Shown here in pieces: positions 1 through 8,221 of a DNA stretch of 32,804 nt. Position numbers and translations under genes: made by a program. Under the pieces are notes generated by a model. The model ran no database searches and had not been told where the DNA came from. It worked only from the letters and a program-made list of their open reading frames with translations. Source of the DNA: Acidobacteriota bacterium. GTDB taxonomy: Bacteria > Acidobacteriota > Terriglobia > Acidiferrales > UBA7541. Each line of letters starts with the position of its first letter. Position 1 is the first letter of the stretch. The stretch is taken from contig QHYM01000330.1 in assembly GCA_003223295.1 (NCBI GenBank), positions 1 to 32,804 of the forward strand, in the 5' to 3' direction.

Positions 1-1
1 C

Positions 2-217
2 CGTGGTGAGCTTCACCAGGGTTCCAACCGCACCCAGGTTCCCATCGGCGTCGAAGGGCGCCCACTCGCGCAGATGCGCCGGGTCGGTAAGCGCCTGCCA
101 GACTTTTTCCGGCGAGTGGCGCAGTTCTCTGACGAGAATGAGCGTCCACTTCTCTCCATCCTTTCGTACCTGCGCCCCGCTGGCCGGACCCGGTGCGTAC
201 TGCTCGCGATCGGTCAT
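2..217 (-). CDS. SRPBCC/AHSA1-type START-domain protein, C-terminus off window
   Basis: Reading from the ATG at 217 toward the window edge gives 72 codons of a protein beginning MTDREQYAPG. It contains the early AHSA1 pattern in which a strand (WTLILVREL) is followed by S-P-E-K-V-W-x-A-L-T-D-P and then L-R-E-W. This is the first strand and helix of the SRPBCC fold, whose members bind hydrophobic ligands in a cavity; the ligand here is unknown. An AGGAG-like site lies just upstream of the ATG and the VOC stop codon is 10 nt away. It is therefore the third gene of an ArsR-VOC-SRPBCC operon, a common bacterial arrangement. The gene is cut only by the window edge; the preserved part looks intact. 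Confidence 0.8.
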   Translation of the reverse strand, partial: MTDREQYAPGPASGAQVRKDGEKWTLILVRELRHSPEKVWQALTDPAHLREWAPFDADGNLGAVGTLVKLTT

Positions 218-227
218 CTTCTTCTCC

Positions 228-626
228 TTAGTGTGCATAGCGTGCCAACTGGGTGAGCTGAATGAGGTTGCCGCAGGTGTCTTTCAGCATCGCAATGGTC
301 GAGGCGGTTACGTCGGTGGGCGGCATCGTGAACTCGGCGCCGCGGGCCTTGATCCGCTCGTAGTCGCCCTTGACGTCGTCGGTGAAGAACATGGCCGCGG
401 GCTGGCCCTGTTGAAACATCGCCTGCTGGTACGCCTTGGCTGCGGGGTTGCCGTTCAGCGCCAGCTGCAGCTCAGTGCCCTCCGGCTCCTCGGGCGAGAC
501 CACGGTCAGCCAGCGAAATGGGCCCTGACTGAAATCGGCCTTCTTGGCAAAGCCCAATACCTGCGTATAGAAGCGCAGGGCCTTGTCCTGGTCGTCCACA
601 TATACGCTGGTCATTTTGATTTTCAT
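228..626 (-). CDS. VOC (glyoxalase/bleomycin-resistance fold) family protein
   Basis: A 132-residue protein of typical single-module VOC length. It opens with a beta strand and the signature V-Y-V-D-D-Q-D-K-A-L-R-F-Y-T-Q-V-L-G-F, then has the TELQLAL strand and a second half with A-M-F-F-T-D-D-V and G-N-L-I-Q-L-T. VOC proteins are usually metal-dependent lyases, dioxygenases or binding proteins; the substrate cannot be read from sequence. The start at 626 has AGGAGAAACGAA before the ATG. The gene is followed 10 nt later by the SRPBCC gene. Upstream, the original junction to the ArsR gene has been opened by the intron derivative at 639-894, which leaves its ribosome binding site intact. Confidence 0.88.
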   Translation of the reverse strand: MKIKMTSVYVDDQDKALRFYTQVLGFAKKADFSQGPFRWLTVVSPEEPEGTELQLALNGNPAAKAYQQAMFQQGQPAAMFFTDDVKGDYERIKARGAEFTMPPTDVTASTIAMLKDTCGNLIQLTQLARYAH

Positions 627-638
627 TTCGTTTCTCCT

Positions 639-894
639 GTGCGCCGACTAAACCGGCGAGGTTGTAGTGAATGGAAAAGTCACACGAAAGTGGAGTAGCG
701 ACCCACATCGGCCCCGAGTCATGCGGAACTGCTCGCAAGGGCAGCGTCGAAGCGTTGACAGGGGAACGTGCGGGCCGGGTCCCTATCCCCTGCGACACGT
801 AGGCGTCCTCACCTAAAGCAAGAGCCGGATGCGGGAATCCCGCTTGTCCGGATCCGTGGAGGGGGTTATGAGCGATCATGATTCCTACTCCAAC
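639..894 (+). mobile_element. Mini group II intron derivative (5' end, domain V and VI kept; no ORF)
   Basis: The plus strand begins GTGCGCC, the usual 5' end of a bacterial group II intron, followed by a small hairpin (642-646 with 654-658) and a GGGGAAC segment near 760 that recalls domain I. At 822-854 lies a domain-V-like 33-nt hairpin starting GAGCCGGATGCGGG. At about 855-894 lies a domain-VI-like stem ending CCTACTCC and then AAC. The total is only 256 nt, so most of domains I to IV and the maturase gene are missing. In domain V the catalytic AGC is present, but the usual G-U partner is G-A and the usual bulge is replaced by TT, so splicing is doubtful. Removing 639-894 leaves the ArsR stop directly before the AGGAG of the VOC gene, which supports these boundaries. 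Recognition is by eye, not by covariance model. Confidence 0.65.
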
Positions 895-896
895 TG

Positions 897-1274
897 TCAC
901 GTTCGCGGTTTGGGCCGCGTCGTCTTCATCCTTGTCTTCCTTTTCGTTGGTGTTGCCCGCTCCATAGACTGATCCATGCGGTCGAGGTGGCGTTCGAGAG
1001 CATCTACGTGAGCGGACCAAAACCGACGGAACTGAGTCAGCCAGGCATCCAGCTCCTGAAGTGGCTCAGGTTTTAGCCGGTAGAGGCGGCGCTGTGCGTC
1101 CACCGTGGATTCCACGAAACCGGCCTCTCGCAGCACTCGCAGGTGCTTTGACACGGTCGGCTGCGGCATACGAAGTTGACGCTCGATCTCTCCAACCGAC
1201 TGTTCTGACGAGACCAGGAGGCTCAGTATCGCGCGGCGGTTCGGCTCCGCAATGATTTCGAACACAGATTCCAT
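897..1274 (-). CDS. ArsR-family winged-helix transcriptional repressor
   Basis: The protein begins MESVFEIIAEPNRRAILSLL, the classic ArsR N-terminal helix. It continues with G-E-I-E-R-Q-L-x-M-P-Q-P-T-V-S-K-H-L-R-V-L as the recognition helix and a wing with R-R-L-Y-R-L-K-P. The C-terminal part contains W-L-T-Q-F-R-R-F-W, seen in ArsR proteins that sit with SRPBCC genes. No cysteine metal site is visible, so it is more likely a ligand- or partner-controlled regulator than a metal sensor. A longer reading to 1310 exists, but the ATG at 1274 matches the family start. It heads the operon with the VOC and SRPBCC genes. The basic C-terminal tail stops at 897, three bases from the intron derivative. 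Confidence 0.88.
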   Translation of the reverse strand: MESVFEIIAEPNRRAILSLLVSSEQSVGEIERQLRMPQPTVSKHLRVLREAGFVESTVDAQRRLYRLKPEPLQELDAWLTQFRRFWSAHVDALERHLDRMDQSMERATPTKRKTRMKTTRPKPRT

Positions 1275-1473
1275 GGTCTTAGTATGCTCCACGGAGCATA
1301 TACGTGTCAAGGCATATTAAGGCACCGAAAGGAATCTCCGCAGAGGGCAGCAGGGGGCCCAGGCAACGGTTTCAGTCGGCGTGCCGGGATGCACTGTCCG
1401 ATGCGTTTTTGGCGGGTGCGATTCATGGCGCTGCGCGCTCCGGCCGCTTCAGTGTTGAGACGGGGACAAGGGC

Positions 1474-1605
1474 TTCCGTCCCGACTATCTCCCAACGGTC
1501 ACCGTGGTTTCTCTCATCCTGCTGGCAGTGGCAGCTCTCGCGTGTTTTGTTCCGGCGCGCCGCGCATCACGCCTCGATCCAGTGATTGCTCTCCGGAATA
1601 AATAA
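1474..1605 (+). pseudogene. C-terminal remnant of an ADOP/MacB-type ABC permease
   Basis: Translation from 1474 gives a hydrophobic helix ([15 protein letters not shown]) followed by [18 protein letters not shown] and a stop at 1603-1605. This is the closing helix and the PARRA-x-R-x-DP-x-x-ALR tail of MacB/FtsX-type permeases, and it matches the end of the intact permease at 16213-18669 (ACYLPARRATRVDP). An in-frame stop lies just upstream, in the codon at 1456-1458, and no start or earlier domain is recognisable. Only about 43 codons survive. It is a relic of a former permease gene. Confidence 0.7.
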
Positions 1606-1907
1606 CTCGTGTCAGGTGTTCTGATGGAGTGCTGCGGCAATCGGTTCGTCACTCTGTCGCCAGCCTGAACTCCAGACATGCGGTCCCTTGCAAGCAAGTG
1701 GTTGTGGAAGACCCTGATCGTGGAAGACCCTGTGGCCGGTTGGACTGTGAATGCATCGTCCGCAACCCGGAAACTATCCAGAAACGCGGTTCGAGGAGAT
1801 CGGTGGTGATGCCCGCGAACCGGACGTTAGCACCTCATCCGCCCGCACCCGCACTCAGTCTCTCACAAGGCTGACTTCCGTTCCGTTCTCGGCTAAACTC
1901 CTGCGCT
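1606..1907. other. Intergenic; short direct repeat only
   Basis: No convincing gene is visible between the permease relic and the next start. The only structure noted is a 12-nt direct repeat, TGGAAGACCCTG, at 1705-1716 and 1721-1732 (16-nt period). The promoter of the following gene presumably lies here but no clear -35/-10 pair was found. Confidence 0.4.
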
Positions 1908-4145
1908 GTGAACCGGCGCTCATTTCTGTTGACGACTGCCTCGCTAATTTCGCCTCCCGCCGATTTTCTGCGGAACGCGGCCACAGGCGAGATTTCACGA
2001 CCTGCCGACGACGGTCGGAATTTGGTCGAAGGCCTCGCGCAGGCACCGAACGTGTCTAGTTCAGGCCCCTGGTACGCTGTTATGCGGCGCTGTGGACAGA
2101 TTAACTACAACGACCGCGACCCGCTGACCATCGACGCCGAGGCCTGGGGCGACTACTGGGCATCTCTGAAGGTCGACGCAGTGCTTCTGAACGGCGGAGG
2201 GATTGTCGCCTTCTATCCCACCCAAGTGCCTCATCACCATCGCAGCGAATTCCTCGGCACCCGCGATTTGTTTGGTGAAATGGTGGCTGCGATGAAGCGC
2301 CGGCGGATTCGTGCGGTGGCGCGCATGGATTGCAATCTCGCTTACGAGGATGCGTTGAAAGCCCATCCAGAGTGGTTCGAACGGAACCAGGATGGGTCGC
2401 CCAGGCCTCACGGCGAGAGCCCCTGGCTGTTTGCGACCTGCATGTTTAGCACGTATTTCTCCGAGCAGATGCCGGCCATCTATCGCGAAATCAATCAGCA
2501 TTATCCCATCGACGGCTTCTTCACCAATGGCTGGCCTTCTACGGGGGCTCTGCCGGTCTGTTACTGCAAGAACTGCCGGCGCCTCTTCGAGAAGCTAGGT
2601 GGAGTGCCGCCCACAGAAACGGATGCCTCAAATCCGCTTTATCGCAAGTACTACGAGGCTTATATGGACCGCGTGCAGGAGATCTGGCACCTTTGGGACA
2701 ACATTGCACACGAAAGGAACCCGCAATCCGTGTACGTAGGCAATCTTGGCGGCGGGCTCGATACCGTAAAGGATTTGAAGCAAATTAGCCAGGTGGCGGC
2801 GTGGTTCAATGCCGATCACCAGGGCCGTTCCGGGGAAACGGCGATCTGGGATTGCGCGCAACAAGGCCGTGTGGCGTATTCGGTGATGCAAGGGCGCACG
2901 GTAACAAACGTCGCGGGAGCTTACAGCAATGCGCAACCAACCTGGCGGCACGTGTCGAAGGCGCCTGCGGAGTTGACGCTTTGGCTCGCTCAATCCACAG
3001 CGAGTGGCATGGTGCCCTGGTTTCACTGGCTGGGCGGTTCTCCGGAAGATACGCGCTGGCGCGAGGTTGGCCGTTCGTTTTTTGATTGGCTTGCGGCAAA
3101 TGAGGCCCATTTCCGCAACCGGCACTCGCTTGCAGATGTGGCGGTGCTGTATCCGCAACGTACGGTAGCTTTTTACTCGCGGCCAAACTCTCGGCGGCCA
3201 CGCCATCGCGGCGGCCCGATCGACTATCTACAAGGCCTCTACTATGCGCTACTGGAGGGGCGTTTCTTTTTCGACTTCGTGCACGAAGGAGATCTCAATC
3301 CGGTGACCCTGCGGAAATACCGCGCACTCCTGATTCCCAATGCGGCATACCTTGGCGATACTCAGTGCAACGTCATTCGACAATACGTCAAGGATGGAGG
3401 CTCTCTTCTTGCCACCTTTGAAACTTCACGTTACACGGAATGGGGCGACAGCCGACGCGATTTTCAATTGGCCGACGTTTTTGGAGCGCACGCGGCAGGC
3501 GAGGTCATCGGCCCGAAAGGAAACAGCTACGCCCGCATGGAAGCACAACATCCCATCCTCGAAGGCTTCAAAGGGACCGCGCTGCTGCCCGGAGCTGAAA
3601 ACCGCGTTTCAATAACGGCGGACTCGATTCCTCTGGTATTAAGCGTTGTTCCTGCTTATCCGGCATTTCCGCCAGAAATGGTTTATCCGCGCACGCCGCG
3701 AACAACCGAGCCCGCCGCCGTCTTTCGGGAGATCGGGAACTCGCGAGTCGCCTATTTTGCGGGCGACGTTGATCGCACCTGCTGGCGTTCCGGAAACAGC
3801 GATCTCAGCCAGCTCCTGCAGAACGCCATTCGCTGGGTAAGCGGTCCGGATTCTGTAGTCTCAGTCAACGGTGTCGGGCTGATTGAGGCATTCGCGTGGG
3901 AAACCGAGCCCGGTTACGCGCTGCATCTGCTCAACTACACCAATCCCAATATGACGCACGGCGCTATTCGCAACATCTATCCGCTTGGTCCCCAACAAGT
4001 GCGCTTCCGCGTGAATGAACGTCGTAGCATCAAGACGGTGCGTGCTCTGCGCGCTGCCACCAATCTAAAATTTCAACAACAACGCGAGACGGTCACCTTC
4101 GAGCTGCCGGGGATTGCAGATTACGAGGTCGTAGCGCTAGTGTGA
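1908..4145 (+). CDS. Tat-exported glycoside-hydrolase-like protein (GHL6-like barrel plus beta-galactosidase trimerisation-like domain)
   Basis: A 745-residue protein. Residues 1-30 carry a twin-arginine type N-terminus (N-R-R-S-F-L-L). Residues about 55-330 resemble the TIM-barrel hypothetical glycosyl hydrolase 6 group, with A-R-M-D-C-N, H-P-E-W-F, and Y-P-I-D-G-F-F-T-N-G. A C218-x-C220-x-x-C223 cluster follows directly after that strand. Residues about 370-590 resemble the beta-galactosidase trimerisation domain (D-V-A-V-L-Y-P, Y-R-A-L-L-I-P-N-A-A-Y-L, Y-V-K-D-G-G-S-L-L-A-T), and the C-terminal 150 residues look like a beta domain. The likely role is hydrolysis of a plant or microbial glycan outside the cytoplasm; substrate and catalytic acids are not assigned. 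The next gene is convergent, with stops 15 nt apart, and encodes another protein of similar build. Confidence 0.75.
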   Translation: MNRRSFLLTTASLISPPADFLRNAATGEISRPADDGRNLVEGLAQAPNVSSSGPWYAVMRRCGQINYNDRDPLTIDAEAWGDYWASLKVDAVLLNGGGIVAFYPTQVPHHHRSEFLGTRDLFGEMVAAMKRRRIRAVARMDCNLAYEDALKAHPEWFERNQDGSPRPHGESPWLFATCMFSTYFSEQMPAIYREINQHYPIDGFFTNGWPSTGALPVCYCKNCRRLFEKLGGVPPTETDASNPLYRKYYEAYMDRVQEIWHLWDNIAHERNPQSVYVGNLGGGLDTVKDLKQISQVAAWFNADHQGRSGETAIWDCAQQGRVAYSVMQGRTVTNVAGAYSNAQPTWRHVSKAPAELTLWLAQSTASGMVPWFHWLGGSPEDTRWREVGRSFFDWLAANEAHFRNRHSLADVAVLYPQRTVAFYSRPNSRRPRHRGGPIDYLQGLYYALLEGRFFFDFVHEGDLNPVTLRKYRALLIPNAAYLGDTQCNVIRQYVKDGGSLLATFETSRYTEWGDSRRDFQLADVFGAHAAGEVIGPKGNSYARMEAQHPILEGFKGTALLPGAENRVSITADSIPLVLSVVPAYPAFPPEMVYPRTPRTTEPAAVFREIGNSRVAYFAGDVDRTCWRSGNSDLSQLLQNAIRWVSGPDSVVSVNGVGLIEAFAWETEPGYALHLLNYTNPNMTHGAIRNIYPLGPQQVRFRVNERRSIKTVRALRAATNLKFQQQRETVTFELPGIADYEVVALV

Positions 4146-4160
4146 AGCGCTCCGCGACGT

Positions 4161-5660
4161 TTAGCCGCGCAACGCCTCTCCTGCGGCCCGCAAATTGGCC
4201 AAGCGCATCTCGGAATACTTTCGGGAGAGGATCACCCCTTCCGCGCCGGCGCCTAGAGCCGCTCGAACGGCGTCGCGTACGTCCTGTGGCTCGGTTTTCT
4301 TTTCGTCCTGGCCCGTTGGGATATCGATGTCGATCCCAGGCCAGATCTTCGGCGTGCCCAGAGTGCCTGACGCCGGCGCCGATTCATCAGGATGAGGGGC
4401 AACGCCAATGACCGCGCGTCGCGTTTCCCGCGCCACATAATCGGCGGAAAGTCCCTTGCGGCCAAGCTCAGCGAGATTCGCTCCTTGATAGTCCTGTACT
4501 TTGTAGGTGAGGCCCAGCACTTCGTCAGCCGAAAAATCACCCAAAATCGTGCGGCTCATGCTGTTCGCGTAAGATGCGAGCCGGGTTCCGCCGCAGTTGT
4601 TGTAAATCACCACCTTGAGAAAGTCAGAATACTTGCGAAACTCGGCATAATCCTGCTCCGCTCGATAAAACGGGCTGAACGAATTGTTGTGCCAAATGTG
4701 CCAGCCAACGCCGACGTCCCGCCGAATCGATTTTGCAAGCTGGTAGATGTTTGCGTATGTGCTCTGCTGGCCCTCCGTCCACAGCTTTTCCCATGCGAGA
4801 ATCTCCGGGTATTTCAGCAGAAGCCGCCAGTAAGAAACAAAATAGCCGTCGGCTGGACGCTTCTCCGCGCGGCTCTCCAGTACCAGCGAAGCAAGCTTCG
4901 TATATCCGTCGATGGCTCGTTGCGCCTCGATGCCGCGGGACTTTGCTTCGCGCTTGCAGAAGTCGCAAAAGCAGGTCACTTCAAGCGGATTCGATCGGGC
5001 GCCGCCGTGCATTGCCCCAAGGGCGTTGCCGAAGGGTCCCTGACGCTCGCTGCCCCACATGACACCGTCAATCGCGTAACTACGGACGTAGTCTTCCGTG
5101 AGCGCCTGCCAAAACGCCTGCACTTCGGGATTATGAAAACAAAGCGTGCTCGCTTTCTTGCCAGACAGCGTTACTTCTTGCAAGCGGTCAATGCCCTCCA
5201 GGTCGCGGCGAAAAACATCTTCATACCAACAGAACACCTTCATGCCTCTCGACCGCGCTTGCGGTAGAACGCTGGCGAGAACGTCGAACCCGGGATGGTC
5301 GCTACCCTGGATCTTTTTCAAGGAAGTGCGCGCGTAATACTGCTCGTGTGTGCGGGCGAAGTTGCCGCCGTGAAATTCTGGATCGTATTCCTGCTTGCCG
5401 TGATCCGGCAACGGTTGGCCGGGAACTTGCCGCCCGGCAATACCGCGGCCGTAAGTGAAACTTGCGACAAACAGGGCGTTGATGCCGGCGTCCCGCTGAA
5501 ACCGATCCAAAACCGGCTCAACACCTTCATCAACAAAGGATACAGCTCCTACCTGGATGCCAATTGTCCGTCTGGAGGTTTGCGGCTGTTGCGGAAAACT
5601 CGAGGCAATACCGGCAGCACCGACTAATTTTGCAAATTCTCGTCTGGAGAGTTCGCTCAT
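4161..5660 (-). CDS. Tat-exported putative glycoside-hydrolase-like (TIM-barrel) protein
   Basis: A 499-residue protein with a twin-arginine signal (S-R-R-E-F-A-K-L, residues 5-12) and a short hydrophobic stretch. The middle has barrel-like strands: G-M-K-V-F-C-W-Y-E-D near 139-148, then Y-A-I-D-G-V-M-W-G-S-E near 195-205. A C230-x-C232-x-x-C235 cluster follows, then H-I-W-H-N-N. The order 'xIDGxx strand then CxCxxC' is the same as in the convergent gene at 1908-4145, so both probably belong to one broad superfamily, although this protein has no trimerisation-like domain. The likely cellular place is periplasm or envelope. Function beyond a putative sugar-active hydrolase is not supported. 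No strong ribosome binding site is seen before the ATG at 5660. Confidence 0.65.
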   Translation of the reverse strand: MSELSRREFAKLVGAAGIASSFPQQPQTSRRTIGIQVGAVSFVDEGVEPVLDRFQRDAGINALFVASFTYGRGIAGRQVPGQPLPDHGKQEYDPEFHGGNFARTHEQYYARTSLKKIQGSDHPGFDVLASVLPQARSRGMKVFCWYEDVFRRDLEGIDRLQEVTLSGKKASTLCFHNPEVQAFWQALTEDYVRSYAIDGVMWGSERQGPFGNALGAMHGGARSNPLEVTCFCDFCKREAKSRGIEAQRAIDGYTKLASLVLESRAEKRPADGYFVSYWRLLLKYPEILAWEKLWTEGQQSTYANIYQLAKSIRRDVGVGWHIWHNNSFSPFYRAEQDYAEFRKYSDFLKVVIYNNCGGTRLASYANSMSRTILGDFSADEVLGLTYKVQDYQGANLAELGRKGLSADYVARETRRAVIGVAPHPDESAPASGTLGTPKIWPGIDIDIPTGQDEKKTEPQDVRDAVRAALGAGAEGVILSRKYSEMRLANLRAAGEALRG

Positions 5661-6165
5661 CGTATCACGCGTATCGACGGCGGGTGGGGCTTTGAATGGG
5701 TCACGCGAAGGGCCCGTCCCGCTCTAGGCCTTTTTTTGTCCTTTGCGCGGATATGGCGGAAAGAGTCTACATCACAGGCCTTACAGGGGGAATCGGGCAT
5801 TAGTGAAGCGCATGGTTCGAGAACAGTATTGCTGGCGAGTGGTCGGCCCTTCAAGTCTTCCGTCGATGATTACGACATGTGGATAGACTTCCACATCCTG
5901 CTTCCCCCGAACTCAGTCCAGTACTCTCTCAATCACTTACAGACTGTCCTCGTTCTGCCACACATTTTGAACCTCTTTTTTTTCAACCTATTGCGAACTG
6001 CCAAATTTGCAAGTCCTTTGTTTTGATGACTATCCAACAGTACCGGGCGTGGGTGGGTCCCCCTCGTCCCCGCTTTCCCGTTTCTTCCGGCGCAATGTTT
6101 AAACGCGGCCCGTGCGTCCCGTGTCCGTCGGCGGCGTTTTCTCCATCTCCTTTAGTACACTGCGC
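5661..6165. other. Intergenic; one short hairpin, no gene seen
   Basis: About 500 bases with no supported ORF. A perfect 7-bp hairpin with 6-nt loop occurs at 5877-5896 (ATGTGGA/TCCACAT), and there is a run of eight T near 5979. It must contain the promoter of the minus-strand gene ending at 4161, but no clear motif was found. Confidence 0.35.
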
Positions 6166-6301
6166 CTTCGCCCGGTGTCTGCGCGAAGAAAAGGCAGTTC
6201 CCCAATTTCGTGCGCTAACCCCTTTAGAATGCGCAATTCCGAAAAAAGGTGGGGAAGGCGTGCCCGTAGGTCTTTCCAGCCGCTCCCAAACCTCTGCGAG
6301 G
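6166..6301 (+). ncRNA. Candidate structured RNA or long leader, strand uncertain
   Basis: Three consecutive hairpins can be drawn. The first pairs 6166-6171 with 6183-6188 (CTTCGC/GCGAAG). The second is a 72-nt imperfect rod: 6193-6196 with 6261-6264, 6198-6203 with 6251-6256 (TTCCCC/GGGGAA), 6206-6210 with 6240-6244 (TTTCG/CGAAA), and 6211-6215 with 6231-6235 (TGCGC/GCGCA). The third is 6291-6294 with 6298-6301. A fourth, stronger hairpin follows at 6324-6366. No known RNA family was recognised. It could be an independent RNA or the leader of the acyl-CoA ligase mRNA. Confidence 0.3.
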
Positions 6302-6323
6302 CGCCGCGGTCGCATCCATTAGA

Positions 6324-6366
6324 GGAGGCCACGCAAATGGGACTTACGTCTCATTGCGTGGCCCTC
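6324..6366 (+). promoter_or_regulatory. Strong hairpin in the leader of the acyl-CoA ligase gene
   Basis: A perfect 10-bp stem (GGCCACGCAA at 6327-6336 with 6354-6363) continues inward, after one bulged A, through six more pairs (6338-6343 with 6348-6353, one of them G-T) to a TTAC loop. An outer GAG/CTC pairing with a bulge extends it to 6324-6366. It ends 31 nt before the ATG at 6398. No T-run follows, so it is not a normal intrinsic terminator. It may affect mRNA stability or translation, or be a protein site. Confidence 0.5.
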
Positions 6367-6397
6367 GCCTGTAGGATACAGTTTCGGCTGAACGACC

Positions 6398-8221
6398 ATG
6401 AACTCGACCACGAACTACGGCACGCTTCCCTCGCGCCTACTGAACGCTGTGGAGAATCTGCCGAATCCCCGTGCCCAAATGGTGCGGCGCGACGGCCGCT
6501 GGGAAGCCATTGCTTCGCAAGAGTTCCTGCGCCGGGTCGCCGGTCTTTCCGCGGCCTTGGTGGAACTCGGGGTCAAGCCCGGCGATCGCGTCGGCCTGTT
6601 CTCCGCCAACGGCCCCGAATGGCACACCGCGGACTTTGCCATCAACGGCGCTGGCGCCATCGTCGTTCCGATCTATTTCAACGAGTCACCCGACCGCATG
6701 ACCTACATCCTCAGGCATTGCGGCGCCAAAGTGGTTTTCGTCGCCGGCAAACCGCCGCTCGAAAAACTTCTTACCGTTCGCGCCAATCTTCCGGAACTCG
6801 AAAACATCATCGCTGCCGACGCGGGCACGGACCTTCCCAGCGAATGCCTCCGCTACGACACGCTTATTGCGACTGCCGGTGCCGCGGACATTTCCGGCTA
6901 CCGCCTGCGCGTCGCGCAAGTTCTCCCCGGCCAGCTCGCTTCCATCATCTACACTTCCGGCACGACCGGCGAGCCGAAAGGCGTGATGCTCACGCACACC
7001 AATTTTTGCTCCAACGTCAACGACGTGGGCGACGACTTCCGCCTCAATCCCGCCGAAGACCTGGCGCTTTCCTTTCTGCCTCTTTCCCACGTTTACGGGC
7101 GCACTCTCGACTACATCTACATTTTTCAAGGCTGTCCGATTGCCTACGTCGCGTCCATCGACGAAGTGGCGCAAGCGCTCGTGGAAGTCCGCCCCACCGT
7201 TCTTGCGGCGGTTCCACGTTTCTTTGAAAAAATCTACGCGCGCCTCGTTGAACAAGGTTCCAAAACTGCGGGTGCGAAACGTTTGATTTTTGACTGGGCC
7301 ATGAAGATTGCCAATCAGTCCGTGCATTGGCGTGCCAGCGGCGGCCACGCCAGTCTCGCGGTGAAGTTGCAATGGCTGCTCGCCAATCGGCTTGTCTACA
7401 AAAAAGTTCGTGAAGGATTGGGTGGGCGCTTGCGCATCGTCAGTTCCGGGGGAGCGCCGCTTTCCAAGGAGCTGGCGGAATTTTTCTGGGCCATCGGCGT
7501 TCCCATCTATCAGGGTTACGGTTTGACCGAAACTTCTCCCATTGTTTCCAACAATTATCCGCAGAATCGCGTTGGCAGTTCCGGAAAAGCGATCGCCAAT
7601 GTGCAGGTCCGCATCGCGGAAGACGGCGAAATCCTGGTCAAGGGACCTTGCGTCATGCAGGGTTACTACAAGAATCCCGAAGCCACTCGCGAGACCCTCA
7701 CGGAAGACGGCTGGTTCCGCACCGGTGACATCGGCCATCTCGACGCCGACGGCTATCTCTACATCACCGATCGCAAGAAGGACCTGCTGAAGACGGCCGC
7801 TGGAAAGTTTGTCGCCCCGCAGCCCATTGAAAACGCGCTCAAAACCAGTCCGTACATTCTCAATGCCATGGTTGTTGGCGATAAGCGCAAATTCGTCGCC
7901 GCGCTGATCGTCCCCAATCCAACTACCGTGGGAGCGCGGCTGGCCGACGAAGGCTTGAGGTTTTCTTCCAATTCTGAACTCGTGGCGCATCCCCGCACGC
8001 GCGCTCTGATCGAAAAAGAGGTCAAACGCCTCACCGCGCATCTCGCGCAGTACGAAACGATCAAGCGCTTCGCGCTTCTTCCTGAAGATTTCACGTTCGA
8101 CAGCGGCACGCTCACCTTCACGCTGAAACTCAAGCGTCGCGTCGTCGAAGAAAAATATCGCAGCGTCATCGAATCCCTTTACGCCGACGTCGCCGAGCCC
8201 CGCCCCATCTTCCAGGAGTGA
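6398..8221 (+). CDS. Long-chain fatty acid-CoA ligase (AMP-forming)
   Basis: A 607-residue protein of the ANL superfamily that activates fatty acids with ATP and CoA to acyl-CoA, on the cytoplasmic membrane face. The P-loop-like A3 motif Y-T-S-G-T-T-G-E-P-K-G is at residues 185-195. The Y-G-L-T-E-T motif is near 371 and the G-W-F-R-T-G-D-I-G-H acyl-CoA synthetase signature is near 440. D-R-K-K-D and K-T-A-A-G-K, with the probable adenylation lysine, come close after. Length and motif order are those of the FAA1/FadD15-type long-chain ligases (about 600 residues). It stands alone, downstream of a hairpin-rich leader, and converges on the M16 peptidase gene. Confidence 0.9.
   Translation: MNSTTNYGTLPSRLLNAVENLPNPRAQMVRRDGRWEAIASQEFLRRVAGLSAALVELGVKPGDRVGLFSANGPEWHTADFAINGAGAIVVPIYFNESPDRMTYILRHCGAKVVFVAGKPPLEKLLTVRANLPELENIIAADAGTDLPSECLRYDTLIATAGAADISGYRLRVAQVLPGQLASIIYTSGTTGEPKGVMLTHTNFCSNVNDVGDDFRLNPAEDLALSFLPLSHVYGRTLDYIYIFQGCPIAYVASIDEVAQALVEVRPTVLAAVPRFFEKIYARLVEQGSKTAGAKRLIFDWAMKIANQSVHWRASGGHASLAVKLQWLLANRLVYKKVREGLGGRLRIVSSGGAPLSKELAEFFWAIGVPIYQGYGLTETSPIVSNNYPQNRVGSSGKAIANVQVRIAEDGEILVKGPCVMQGYYKNPEATRETLTEDGWFRTGDIGHLDADGYLYITDRKKDLLKTAAGKFVAPQPIENALKTSPYILNAMVVGDKRKFVAALIVPNPTTVGARLADEGLRFSSNSELVAHPRTRALIEKEVKRLTAHLAQYETIKRFALLPEDFTFDSGTLTFTLKLKRRVVEEKYRSVIESLYADVAEPRPIFQE

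Noticed and set aside
472-1020. 182-codon minus-strand frame over the ArsR-VOC junction
   Set aside because: It runs across the intron derivative and parts of two real genes in another frame.
4392-5267. 291-codon plus-strand frame
   Set aside because: Shadow of the minus-strand Tat protein gene.
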